The position numbers and the translations under genes were made by a program. From NCBI GenBank assembly GCA_963737075.1, contig CAVTRI010000001.1, positions 2,480,001 to 2,544,000 on the forward strand: DNA of 64,000 nucleotides. The letters are read 5' to 3'. This DNA comes from CAVTRI01 sp963737075. GTDB lineage: Bacteria; Actinomycetota; Acidimicrobiia; Acidimicrobiales; Palsa-688. Positions 8,231 through 17,597 of this stretch are shown one piece after another; within the stretch, counting starts at the first letter, position 1, and each line of letters opens with the position of its first letter. A model generated the notes under the pieces. It saw only the letters and a list, made by a program, of their open reading frames with translations. It did not search any database and was not told the DNA's origin.

Positions 8231-8347
8231 GCGTCTTTTTCTAGAGCATCGCCCCATGGTTTTACAACCGACAGATCGGTCGGCACCGGAACCTACTCCC
8301 GACCGCCCAAACCGAACGTTCGATCGGGACGTACTACGTTCCGCGCT
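8231..8347. promoter_or_regulatory. divergent promoter region with palindromic words
   Basis: The 117-bp space between the SDR and the LLM oxidoreductase contains ACCGACAGATCGGTCGG (8268-8284) and the 10-bp palindrome CGAACGTTCG (8312-8321). The 9-mer GATCGGTCG here (8274-8282) also occurs upstream of the TetR gene (21586-21594) and of the cupin gene (30517-30525). This is compatible with a TetR-type operator, but that is inference. Confidence 0.4.
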
Positions 8348-9373
8348 GTGAGACTCTCGACTTCCCTCACCTACACCGGCGATCCCCGCAAGGCGGCGAC
8401 CCGAGCCCGGGACCTCGAGCGAGCCGGCATCGACATGATCTGGGTAGCCGAGCTGTACAGCTTCGACGCCATCAGCATCCTCGGGTATCTCGCCGGCCAG
8501 ACCGAGCGCGTCGAGCTGGCGTCTGGCATCCTCCCGCTCTACTCCCGCACTCCTACCTTGACAGCGATGACGGCCGCCGGTCTCGACGCCGTCTCGGGCG
8601 GCCGGTTTGTCCTCGGTCTGGGGTCATCCGGCCCGCAGGTCATCGAAGGGTGGCACGGCGTCCCGTTCGACAAGCCGCTCGCGCGCACCCGCGAGATCAT
8701 CGACATCTGCCGTATGGTCTGGCGCCGCGACCGGGTCGAATACGACGGGAAGGCGTACCAGCTCCCGCTTCCCGAGGATCAGGGGACCGGGCTGGGCAAG
8801 CCCCTCAAGCTCATCAACCATCCGGTGCGCCAACGGATCCCGGTCTTCGTCGCCAGCCTTGGACCCGCGAATGTGCGTATGACCGCCGAGACCGCCAACG
8901 GCTGGCTCCCAGCCTTCTTCCACCCCGACAAAGCGCGGGATGTCTGGGGCGCCAATCTCGACGCCGGACTGGCCAAACGGGACCCGGATCTCGGATCGCT
9001 CGAGATCTGCGCCGGCGGCGTGCTCTCCATCTGTGACCCCGATACGGCGCACAAGCTGCGGGAGATGGGCCGGCCGGGTACGGCCCTGTACGTCGGAGGA
9101 ATGGGAGCCCGGGGCCGCAACTTCTACAACAACGTCTTCCGCAAGTACGGCTACGAGAAGGAGGCCACGGAGATCCAGGACCTCTACCTTTCCGGGAAGA
9201 AAGCGGAAGTTCCCGACGACTACCTGGCAGCCACGGCCATGGTCGGCGACGAGGGCGAGGTACGAGAGCGGATCCAGGCCTATCAGGCCGCCGGGGTAAG
9301 CGTCCTGAGCGTCAACCCGGTGGGCGATGATCCCCTGGACCTGATCGAGAAGGTCAGGTCCTGGATCAGTTAG
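8348..9373 (+). CDS. LLM class F420/flavin-dependent oxidoreductase
   Basis: 341 residues from GTG 8348, where the family sequence begins (VRLSTSLTYTG); upstream in-frame codons are intergenic. Bacterial-luciferase-like TIM barrel: GIDMIWVAELYSFD, RVELASGILPLYSRTP, GRFVLGLGSSGPQVIEGWHG, IPVFVASLGPANVRMTAETANGW. This pattern is typical of actinobacterial F420-dependent enzymes, which reduce or oxidise alcohols and double bonds with F420. Cytosolic. It is transcribed divergently from the SDR, so the two may be co-regulated in one oxidation module. The cofactor (F420 or FMN) cannot be settled by eye. Confidence 0.88.
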   Translation: MRLSTSLTYTGDPRKAATRARDLERAGIDMIWVAELYSFDAISILGYLAGQTERVELASGILPLYSRTPTLTAMTAAGLDAVSGGRFVLGLGSSGPQVIEGWHGVPFDKPLARTREIIDICRMVWRRDRVEYDGKAYQLPLPEDQGTGLGKPLKLINHPVRQRIPVFVASLGPANVRMTAETANGWLPAFFHPDKARDVWGANLDAGLAKRDPDLGSLEICAGGVLSICDPDTAHKLREMGRPGTALYVGGMGARGRNFYNNVFRKYGYEKEATEIQDLYLSGKKAEVPDDYLAATAMVGDEGEVRERIQAYQAAGVSVLSVNPVGDDPLDLIEKVRSWIS

Positions 9374-9401
9374 GAGTTCGCGACACCCTTCTGGATGGTT
9401 G

Positions 9402-9560
9402 TCAACGCGGCGAGCAGCGGCTGACGACCTCGACGGGATTGCTACCGCGCTCCTCGGCAAGCTCACCCAACGTGCGGCCGAGCAGGTGTTCGTCCTCCGG
9501 TTGGGCCACGCCCCGCACATACGCTCGTTCCAGCCCGCGGCGCACGCCTTCTTCCACCAT
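9402..9560 (-). pseudogene. remnant of an N-acyl-D-amino-acid deacylase-like amidohydrolase
   Basis: A 52-codon stretch on the minus strand reads MVEEGVRRGLERAYVRG, then HLLGRTLGELAEERGSNPVE. This matches the C-terminal-half motif of D-aminoacylase-type amidohydrolases; the intact gene at 38774 has VGRRLSELAAERGADPLD at the equivalent place. No other part of such a gene is present nearby. It occupies most of the 356-bp space between the LLM gene and the ABC receptor. I see nothing else in that space apart from the ribosome site of the next gene. Confidence 0.5.
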
Positions 9561-9729
9561 CTGCTAACGCCTCGGCGACGAGCCGGGCGCGACACGCTCC
9601 GTCTCCCCTAGCGAGTGATCAGTTGTCGTAGCGCCTTTCGCGCACCTAACGTTTGCTCAGATGCTGGCCAGCCATACTTGTCCTGTTTACAATGCGCCAA
9701 CAAGTCAGTCCGGGGAGAGGGAGGAAGAC

Positions 9730-11213
9730 GTGCCGGAGGACATCAGCAGGCGCCGGTTCCTTGCGGGTGGTGGAGCGGCGGTCGGCGCCGCGTTGTTGGG
9801 CGGCTCGGCGTCCAGCCTGCTGGCCGCCCGGGCGGTGGTGGCAACTCCGGCGGCGGCCCGGCGGGGGCGTCGAGCCCGAACGCCGGCATTTCCAAGGCGA
9901 CGCCCAAAAACGGCGGCAACCTGGTCCTGTCCACCGAGGCCGAGGACAACGGGTTCAATCCGACGATAGCCAGCTGGGACGTGACCGGGCTGATATACGG
10001 CGGGGCGATTTTTGACACCCTGACGGCGGTCGATATCAACGGGAAGGTGCAGCCATATCTGGCGCAGTCGGTAACCCCGAACGCGGACGCTACCGTGTTC
10101 ACGATCACCCTGCGGCCGGGCATCAAGTTCCACGACGGTTCCCCGCTGGATGGGGATGCGGTAGCACAGAGCCTGATAGCCAATGTGAAGTCGCCGCAAA
10201 ACGGACCTGCGCTGTTCAACGTGTCCGACATCAAGCCGACCGGTCCGCTGACGGCGACGGTCACATGCAAGGAGTCGTGGCCGGCGTTTCCCTACTATCT
10301 CGCGTATCAGATCGGCACGGTCATGGCCCCGTCGATGCTGGCATCCCCGAATGGCGGGAACCTGAAGCCGATCGGCACTGGACCGTTCGCTTTCAAGGAC
10401 AAGTTGTTCGTGTCGGTCAGTGACGCCAACAACACCGCGACCGAGCATGAGGTCCATTTCTTGTACGTCAACATGGACAAGCCGCCATTCGACGACCTGC
10501 GGGTGCGTCAGGCCCTGGCATACGCCACTGACCAGAACCGGATCCCTTCGATCGTCGACGTGGTCAACCCGCCGATCAAGAGTCCGTTCACCCCGGGCTC
10601 GCCCTACTTCGTAGACGTCGACTACCCCACCTTCAACCCGGCGAAGGCCAAGCAGCTGATCGCCGCTTACGAGCACGACAAGGGTCCCATGCGGACGTTC
10701 AACTTGGCCACGGTCACCGACGCCAAGGACCTAGAGCGTTGCACCTTGATCCAGGCGATGTGGAAGGAATCGGGTATTAACTGCCAGGTGCAGCAGATCG
10801 AGCAGTCCCAGTACATTGTGCAATTGTTGCAGGGCGATTTTGATGTGCGTGAGGGGAGGCAGTTCTCTGCCGCCGACCCCGACGAGAATTACGTGTGGTG
10901 GTCGTCGCTGACGGCGTCGCCCATCGGCCAGTTGGCGCTGAACTTCCCTCGGAATAAGGACCCGCAAATCCAGGCCAGCCTTGAAAAGGGGCGCACCAGC
11001 CTCAACCAGGCCGACCGCGTCGCCGCCTATCAGAACATCGCCCGACGGCTGGCAGCCGACATCCCCTACATCTGGCTGGATGAGACGGTCTGGCTGGTGG
11101 CGGCCAAGCCGACGGTCGAGAACTTCAACAACCCGACGCTCCCGGACGGGTCACCCGCTCTACGGATGACGTTCGGGTTTATCAATGTCGGCCAGATCTG
11201 GCTGAACCAGTAG
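9730..11213 (+). pseudogene. ABC transporter substrate-binding protein (family 5), Tat lipoprotein, damaged
   Basis: Start GTG 9730 after GGAGGAAGAC. The N-terminus ISRRRFLAGGGAAVGAALLG is a twin-arginine signal. The frame changes near 9820-9832: SASSLLAA in the first frame is followed by GRPGGGGNSGGG in another, as if a lipobox Cys codon had been lost. The rest is a peptide/nickel-type receptor: LVLSTEAEDNGFNP, YGGAIFDTLTAVD, FHDGSPLDGDAV, KPIGTGPFAFKD, KPPFDDLRVRQALAYATD. Between GTGPF and KPPFDD only about 30 residues remain, where relatives have about 90, so part of the second lobe is missing. No permease or ATPase genes adjoin. Probably non-functional. Confidence 0.75.
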
Positions 11214-11266
11214 GACCTCGGCTTTAGCTTGCTGAGAGCTTCCTGCAAAGAAGAGGTGAGCTAACC

Positions 11267-12693
11267 ATGGCCATGATGACGGGTGACCAATACCGGCAAT
11301 CGCTGTTGGACGGCCGCAAGTGTTACATCGACGGAGAGCTGATCGGGGATCCTTCGGCCCATCCGCTCTTGGCCCAGGCCACCACGAACGTCGCAAACAC
11401 GTACGACCGGTTCTACGATTCCGACCCAAAGGCCTTTCACCCCATGTACGTCATTCCGAAGATTCGCGAGGATCTGGAGCGACGGATGGATGCACTCGGA
11501 CACAGCGACATCACGGCTGGGACCACGGCAGCGTGTGTGGCCCTGGTCGAGGTGGCTCCCGAGCTGGGCAAGCTTCGGCCGGACTACCGGGATCGCATCT
11601 ACGACTTCTTTGAATTCTGTCGGGAGCGCGACGTCCGATGCTCCGAGGCGATCACCGATGCCAAAGGCCATCGCAAGAGGCGGCCTGCCGACCAGGACGA
11701 TCCCGACTTCTACGTCCGCGTCGTCGACCGCCAGCGGGACGGCATTGTGATTTCAGGTGCCAAGCTGCATATCACGGGCGCCCCCCTGGTCCACGAGCAG
11801 GTCGTCCTTCCCACGAAGAGCATGCGTCCTGGCGAAGAAGAGTACGCCGTGGCGTGTTCGGTACCGACCAACGCCGAAGGATTGCGGATCGTCAACACGA
11901 CGAACGCGCCCCGTGGCGACGGTGATCTTCGCCATTATCCGATAAGCAGCCGCTCCAATATGCCCGAGGGCTTGCTCATTTTTGACCACGTATTCGTTCC
12001 GAATGAGCGGGTTTTTCTCGACGGCGAGGTGTCGCACGCGGCGTCCCTCGCCCACGCACTGGGCCTCTGGGAACGCTCCAACGCGGTCGCGTACAGCGGC
12101 AGCAGCGCAGATCGGCTCGTCGGGCTGGCTGCCATCCTGGCGAGATGAACGGTGCAGCCGAACGCACCGACATACGAGACAAGCTCTCCGAGATGGCGAT
12201 TTACGCCACCATGTGCCGGGCCGGGTGGGAAGCCGCCATGGCCAATGCCAAGACCAACGAGGATGGCACGCTGTCTCCAGCCTCTCTGTACATCAGCGCC
12301 TCCAAGTTCTACAACGCCGAGCTCCACGGAAGGATGGTCGATATTCTCCACGACATCGCCGGGAACCTCCTGGTCGAGGCGCCGACAATGGCTGACTACG
12401 ACAGTGAAGACCTTGGCGACGACGTCCGGGCACACCTCGCCGGCGCAGGAGGCTGGCCAGCTCGGGACCGGCTCAAGCTATTGCACTACGTCAGAGATCT
12501 CACGGCCGACACCTATGGTGGCTGGATCGCCGTGACCGAGTCGTTGGCAGGCGGCGGACAGTATGCCCAACGCCTCGTGACGCTCCGCCACTATGACCTG
12601 AACAACGCCAAGCGCCTGGCACGCCGTGCCGCCGGAATCGGCGGAGAGGAGACCACCTCCGCCGAGCCGGCGCCAGCAGCTGCGCTCATCTGA
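11267..12693 (+). pseudogene. 4-hydroxyphenylacetate 3-hydroxylase (HpaB) family, copy A, split by a frameshift
   Basis: The first part (11267-12148) runs from MAMMTGDQYRQSLLDGRKCY through ITAGTTAACVAL, ISGAKLHITGAP, PEGLLIFDHVFVPNERVFL to AAILAR then TGA. The second (12145-12693) opens MNGAAERTDIRDKLSEMAIY and continues the helical domain CRAGWEAAMANAKTNEDG to the end. The intact neighbour has an uninterrupted segment at this point, so a single missing base near 12145 splits one 475-residue protein. The two parts overlap as ATGA, so reinitiation could make two chains. HpaB enzymes use reduced FAD from a reductase to hydroxylate phenols. No reductase (HpaC) is in the window. Confidence 0.82.
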
Positions 12694-12709
12694 TCACCTG
12701 GAGAGCCGC

Positions 12710-13954
12710 ATGATCACCGCAGAAGAGTATGTGCGATCGCTCGCCGATGGACGAGCCGTGTGGCTCGAAGGCGCCAGAGTCCCTGACGTCGCGAAGGACC
12801 CGCTGTTGGGGAAGTCGGTGGAGTGGGTGGCTTCTACCTACGAGCGCTATGCCGGCACCCAGAATCCCATGTATGAAGTCCCCAGGAACGAGGATCGCCT
12901 TCGGCAACAGATTTCTTTTCTCCTGTCCAACGACCGAACCGGATCCACGACCGCGGGCTGCATGGCGCTCACGACCGTCGGCGAAGAGACGCTCCAGCGA
13001 TACGGGGTGGACATCGCGTCAAGAGACGTCAGGGTGTCAGCGGCCGTCGACGATACGGCACGGCCAGTGCAAGTGATCGCCGAGCGGCCCGAAGGACTGG
13101 TCATCCAGGGCGGGAAGCAGCACGTGGTCGGAGCGGCTGTTCTCCACGAGCTCCTGGTGCTCGCCGGCGACGTAGCGGCGGCCGTGCCGCTCAACGCGCC
13201 AGGAGTCCGAGTGATCGCCCACACGCCTGGCCCTCGCTCGCAAGACGATCGCAGCTATCCGTACAGTCGGGGGCACACCATCTCCGAGGGGATCGTCATC
13301 TTCGACGATGTCTTCGTCGCGTCTGAGCGAGTATTCCGCCAGGCGCAATCCTACGCCAATACACTCAATGTCTGGGAACGGGCGCGCGCGGTCGCCGAAC
13401 AAGCCGACCGGGCTGAACTGATCATGGGTTTGGCACAGACGATCTCCGAGATGAACGGCATCGACAAGCTCCCGCACGTGCGCGACAAGCTGTCCGCCAT
13501 CGCCGTGTACGCGAAGATGTGCCGGGCGGGATGGGAAGCCGCGTTGGCGAATGCCAAGGCCAACGAGGGCGGGATGATCTGTCCGGACGACGCGTACCTG
13601 TACGCCACCAAATCGTACGGCGGTCACCTGTACAGCGACATGATCCATTACCTGCATGACGTCGCTGGGGGTGCAGTGATCACGGCGCCGTCGATCGCGG
13701 GCCTCGAAAACGCCGATATCGGTCACTACTTGCGCAAGTACATGCGGACAATGGAAGGAGTCAGCGGCGAGGATCGGGTCCGCATCTTTCACCTGATCCG
13801 AGACCTCTTCGCCGATACGTTTGGCGGATGGGACAAGGTCACCAGCCAGGTGATCGGCGGCGGGACACACGCGCAACGAATGGCAGCACTGGACGCTTTC
13901 GACCTCGAGTCCGCTAAGCGCCGAGCCGTTCAAGCGGCAGGCATCTCAACCTGA
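12710..13954 (+). CDS. 4-hydroxyphenylacetate 3-hydroxylase (HpaB) family, copy B, short form
   Basis: 414 residues from ATG 12710 (GGAG about 8 nt upstream). Domains in order: N-terminal YVRSLADGRAVWLEG, central beta region with GSTTAGCMALTTV, VIQGGKQHVVGAAVLHELLV and EGIVIFDDVFVASERVF, then the helical domain CRAGWEAALANAKANEGG to IGGGTHAQRM. Compared with copy A it lacks about 60 residues between the catalytic-base region and the central strand (FEFCRERD to DFYVRVVDR), including the usual DAKGxR motif. The FAD-binding core otherwise looks complete. It lies 16 bp after copy A, so the pair probably shared an operon and perhaps a complex. Function as an active hydroxylase is uncertain. Confidence 0.82.
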   Translation: MITAEEYVRSLADGRAVWLEGARVPDVAKDPLLGKSVEWVASTYERYAGTQNPMYEVPRNEDRLRQQISFLLSNDRTGSTTAGCMALTTVGEETLQRYGVDIASRDVRVSAAVDDTARPVQVIAERPEGLVIQGGKQHVVGAAVLHELLVLAGDVAAAVPLNAPGVRVIAHTPGPRSQDDRSYPYSRGHTISEGIVIFDDVFVASERVFRQAQSYANTLNVWERARAVAEQADRAELIMGLAQTISEMNGIDKLPHVRDKLSAIAVYAKMCRAGWEAALANAKANEGGMICPDDAYLYATKSYGGHLYSDMIHYLHDVAGGAVITAPSIAGLENADIGHYLRKYMRTMEGVSGEDRVRIFHLIRDLFADTFGGWDKVTSQVIGGGTHAQRMAALDAFDLESAKRRAVQAAGIST

Positions 13955-13961
13955 TAACTGT

Positions 13962-15824
13962 TCATTCCACCTCGGCGACGGGCGCGACGAACTGCGACTT
14001 GTACAGCCGGGCGTAGGCGCCCTCCTGGCTTAGAAGCTCGGAGTGTGATCCCTGCTCCACGATGCGCCCGTCCTCCATGACCAAGATGATGTGGGCGCCG
14101 CGGATCGTGGAGAGGCGGTGGGCGATGACAAAGCTGGTCCGCTGGGAACGCAAGCGGTTCATGGCAAGTTGGATCTGCACCTCCGTGCGGGTGTCCACCG
14201 AGCTGGTCGCCTCGTCGAGAATGAGCACTGAGGGGTCGGCGAGGAACGCACGGGCAATGGTGATGAGCTGCTTCTGGCCGGCGCTGATGTTGTCGGCCTC
14301 CTCGTTGATAATCGTGTCGTATCCCTCGGGCAGCGAATGGACGAAGCGGTCGACATAGGTCGCCTCGGCGGCTCTCCGTACCTCTTGCTCGGTGGCGACG
14401 GGCCTACCGTACGCAATGTTGTCGCGAATGGTGCCGGCGAAGAGCCACGTGTCCTGGAGGACCATGCCCATCTTGGCCCGCAGCTGTCCTCGGGGCATCG
14501 TCGCTATGTCGGATCCGTCCACGGTGATTCGCCCCGAGCGGACGTCGTAGAAGCGCATGAGCAAGTTGACAAGCGTCGTCTTACCCGCGCCGGTGGGCCC
14601 GACGATGGCGATGGTCTGCCCAGCCTCGGCCACCAAGGACAGAGACTCGATGAGCCGGTCGTCGGGGTGGTAGGCGAAGGTGACGCCCTCGAACGCGACC
14701 CGGCCCAAAGTCGAGCTCGGTGGGTGGGGCAAGGGGTCGGCACTTTCCTCCTCTTCGTCGAGGAGCTCAAGGACCCGTTCCAGCGAGGCCATGCCGCTCT
14801 GGAAAATATTCATCACCGAGGCGAGCTGCGTGAGCGGCATCGAGAACGAGCGCGCGTACTGGATGAAGGCCTGGACGTCGCCGATCGTGATGACGCCGCT
14901 GGATACCCGCAGCCCGCCGATCACCGCGACGAGCAGGTACTGGATGTTGCCGAGGAACATCGTCAAGGGCTGCATGACACTGGACATGAACTGGGCGCGA
15001 AAGGCCGACTCGAACAGCTCGTCGTTGGTCGACCTGAAGCGGGCCTCGACTTCTCGCTGCCGGCCGAACGCCTTGACCACCGCGTGACCGCTGAACACCT
15101 CCTCAACGATGCCGTTGAGCGCCCCCGTGGCTCGCCACTGCGATATGAAGCGGGGGCGGGCCCGCCTGGCGATCGTGCGCATGGAGTACACCGACAGAGG
15201 GACCGTGGCGAGCGCCACTCCAGCGAGCAGCGGCGAGATGGTGAACATCATGACGGCGACGCCGATGAGCAGCAGCACCGAGTTGAGCATCTGGCTCAGC
15301 GTCTGTTGAAGACTCTGGGCGAGGTTGTCGATGTCGTTGGTCACTCGGCTGAGCAAGTCGCCGCGCGACCCGCGGTCGATGTAGCTGAGCGGCAGAGCAT
15401 GGATCTTCTCCTCCACGGACCGCCTCAGGCTCTGCATGAGCCGCTGTATGACTCCAGCCAGGGTGTACGCACTAACGAGCGTCAGGATGGCCGAGCCGGC
15501 GTACAAGCCGGCCGCCTCCAGGAGGACCGTGTGCAATCGGCCGAAGGGGATGCCGTGACCGAGGGCCCCGGTCACGATCAGGTCGGTCGCGTGGCCAAGG
15601 ATGAGAGGACCGAGCACGTTGAGCACGACGCCGGCCACGGACGCCACAGCAACCAGCAGGAGCTTCGGCCGTTCCGTCGCCAAGAGCCCTGCCAGGCGAC
15701 GAACCACCGCCTTGATGTCCCTGGAGCGCTCGGTCGGGACGGCCATCGACTGCCAGCCGCCACCGGCCCGACCTTGCTCCGGATTGAGGCTGCGCAGCTC
15801 GTCGTCGTCCCTGTTGGCCTTCAC
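13962..15824 (-). CDS. ABC exporter half-transporter, consensus ATPase site
   Basis: 620 residues from GTG 15824, which overlaps the partner's TGA (GTGA) and has AAGGA 6 nt upstream. A soluble N-terminal tail is followed by a six-helix transmembrane domain (about residues 55-330; LLLVAVASVAGVVLNVLGPLI, LLIGVAVMMFTISPLLAGVA) and an NBD with Walker A GPTGAGKTT, signature ISAGQKQL, Walker B VLILDEATSSVD and H-loop VIAHRLSTI. Walker B Glu and H-loop His are both present, but the signature departs from LSGGQ. It forms the second half of a heterodimeric lipid or drug exporter with the next gene. Confidence 0.93.
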   Translation of the reverse strand: MKANRDDDELRSLNPEQGRAGGGWQSMAVPTERSRDIKAVVRRLAGLLATERPKLLLVAVASVAGVVLNVLGPLILGHATDLIVTGALGHGIPFGRLHTVLLEAAGLYAGSAILTLVSAYTLAGVIQRLMQSLRRSVEEKIHALPLSYIDRGSRGDLLSRVTNDIDNLAQSLQQTLSQMLNSVLLLIGVAVMMFTISPLLAGVALATVPLSVYSMRTIARRARPRFISQWRATGALNGIVEEVFSGHAVVKAFGRQREVEARFRSTNDELFESAFRAQFMSSVMQPLTMFLGNIQYLLVAVIGGLRVSSGVITIGDVQAFIQYARSFSMPLTQLASVMNIFQSGMASLERVLELLDEEEESADPLPHPPSSTLGRVAFEGVTFAYHPDDRLIESLSLVAEAGQTIAIVGPTGAGKTTLVNLLMRFYDVRSGRITVDGSDIATMPRGQLRAKMGMVLQDTWLFAGTIRDNIAYGRPVATEQEVRRAAEATYVDRFVHSLPEGYDTIINEEADNISAGQKQLITIARAFLADPSVLILDEATSSVDTRTEVQIQLAMNRLRSQRTSFVIAHRLSTIRGAHIILVMEDGRIVEQGSHSELLSQEGAYARLYKSQFVAPVAEVE

Positions 15825-17554
15825 GCCGGATCCTTGACTTCCAGTTGGGACTGGACGATCTCGGCGTACGTGGGACAACCGACGCGGAGCTCGGCGTCGG
15901 TGCCCATGCCGACCACCTCGCCGTCCTCCAGCACGATGATGCGGTCAACCGACGTGATCGAAGACACCCGCTGGGTGACGAACATCACGACACTGTCGGC
16001 CGTGTAGGGCCCGAGGGCAGCGCGAAGCCGGGCGTCGGTCGCGAGGTCCAGGGCCGAGAACGAGTCGTCGAAGAGGTAGATGTCCGGCTTGCGCACCAGC
16101 GCGCGTGCAATTGAGAGGCGCTGTCGTTGCCCGCCGGAGAGGTTGGCACCCCCCTGATCGACACGAGCGTCCAGCCTTCCGTGCATGAGACGAACGAAGT
16201 CGGCGGCCTGGGCCACTTCGAGCGCCTCCCACATCTCGGGCTCAGTAGCGTCCGGCTTGCCGTAGGCGAGGTTGCTGGCGATGGTGCCTGAGAAGAGATG
16301 GGGCCGCTGCGGCACCAGCCCTACGATCGACCAGAGGAAGTCGGTGTGGAGCTCGCGCACGTCCACTCCACCGATCCTGACCGAGCCCGCGGTGACGTCG
16401 AAGAGCCTGGGTATCAGGCTGACCAGGGTCGTCTTGCCAGCGCCTGTACTGCCCACGATCGCGGTGGTCTGGCCCGGGAGCGTGGTGAAGGAGATGTCGG
16501 TCAGCACCGGGTGTTCGGCGCCCGGGTAGTGGAAGGCGACGTCGCGCAGCTCGACGTCTGTCTCGCCTCGCCTTATGGTTCTGGGTCTGTCAGGAGCCCG
16601 CACGGTCGGGCGGGTGTCGATGACTTCCTGAATCCGGCCGGCAGCGATCGAGGCGCGGGGAATCATCGAGACCATGAAGGTCGCCATGACGACCGACATC
16701 AGGATCTGGATGAGATAGCTGAGGTAGGCGATGAGGGCACCGACCTGGAGCCGGCCTTCCTGGATGCGCATGGCGCCGAGCCACAGCACGGCGACGCTCG
16801 ACCAGTTGATCACCAGGTTGACGGTCGGGAACATCGTCGCCATCAGCCGACCAGCCCGCAGGGAGGTGTCGGTAAGCTCGGCGTTGGCCCGGGCGAAGCG
16901 GGCTTTCTCCTCGGGTTCGCGGACGAAGGCCCTGACGACGCGTATGCCGGTGATCTGTTCTCGGAGGATGCGGTTGATCTGGTCGATGCGCTCTTGCATG
17001 AGCCTGAACGCGGGGACCATCCGCCCCACCACGACACCGAGGAGCAGCGCGGCGACTGGCCCGCCGACTGCCACCACGACTGACAAGCCCACGTCGACGC
17101 GGACGGCTGCGATGACCCCGAAGATCATCGTCATCGGTGCTGCGATCGCCATTGTGCAAACGAGCACCACGAGGAGCTGCACCTGTTGGACGTCGTTTGT
17201 GATTCGCGTTATGAGCGAGGGGGCGCCGAACGCGCCGACCTCCCGGGCGGAGAACGCGGTCACCTGGTTGAACATCGCGTTCCTCACGTCGCGGCCGAAG
17301 CCCATTGCCACCCGGGCACCGAGGTACACCGCGATGACGGCGAACGTGATCTGCACAAGCGAGAAAGCCAGCATCAGCGCGCCGATGGAACGGATATAGC
17401 TGTTGTCGTGGCGAAGCACTCCGTGATCGATGAGCCGGGCGCTCAGCGTGGGCAGAACCAGGGTCGCCGCCGTCTGGATCGCCTGGAATAGGAGCATCAC
17501 GGCGATCACCCTGCGGTAGGCGCCCATGCGCTCGCGGAGAAGCTTCTTCAGCAC
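15821..17554 (-). CDS. ABC exporter half-transporter, degenerate ATPase site
   Basis: 577 residues from GTG 17554. The transmembrane domain spans about residues 18-300 (VIAVMLLFQAIQTAATLVLP, LVVLVCTMAIAAPMTMIFG, VVVAVGGPVAALLLGVVVG), followed by an NBD with Walker A GSTGAGKTT and a canonical LSGGQRQRLS. The Walker B end reads LFDDSFSALD, so Asp replaces the catalytic Glu, and the H-loop reads FVTQRVSSI, so Gln replaces His. This is the known asymmetry of heterodimeric exporters, in which one ATP site is non-hydrolytic. It lies 43 bp downstream of the SMP-30 gene, possibly in one transcript with thiolase and SMP-30. The substrate is unknown. Confidence 0.93.
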   Translation of the reverse strand: MLKKLLRERMGAYRRVIAVMLLFQAIQTAATLVLPTLSARLIDHGVLRHDNSYIRSIGALMLAFSLVQITFAVIAVYLGARVAMGFGRDVRNAMFNQVTAFSAREVGAFGAPSLITRITNDVQQVQLLVVLVCTMAIAAPMTMIFGVIAAVRVDVGLSVVVAVGGPVAALLLGVVVGRMVPAFRLMQERIDQINRILREQITGIRVVRAFVREPEEKARFARANAELTDTSLRAGRLMATMFPTVNLVINWSSVAVLWLGAMRIQEGRLQVGALIAYLSYLIQILMSVVMATFMVSMIPRASIAAGRIQEVIDTRPTVRAPDRPRTIRRGETDVELRDVAFHYPGAEHPVLTDISFTTLPGQTTAIVGSTGAGKTTLVSLIPRLFDVTAGSVRIGGVDVRELHTDFLWSIVGLVPQRPHLFSGTIASNLAYGKPDATEPEMWEALEVAQAADFVRLMHGRLDARVDQGGANLSGGQRQRLSIARALVRKPDIYLFDDSFSALDLATDARLRAALGPYTADSVVMFVTQRVSSITSVDRIIVLEDGEVVGMGTDAELRVGCPTYAEIVQSQLEVKDPA

Positions 17555-17597
17555 GGCAACCTATTCGCCGCGGCGGGTGCAGACCGCTGCGGCTTGA

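Noticed and set aside
11267..12693. 4-hydroxybutyryl-CoA dehydratase instead of HpaB-type hydroxylase
   Set aside because: The set of Cys residues that would hold a 4Fe-4S cluster in that enzyme is not seen in either copy.
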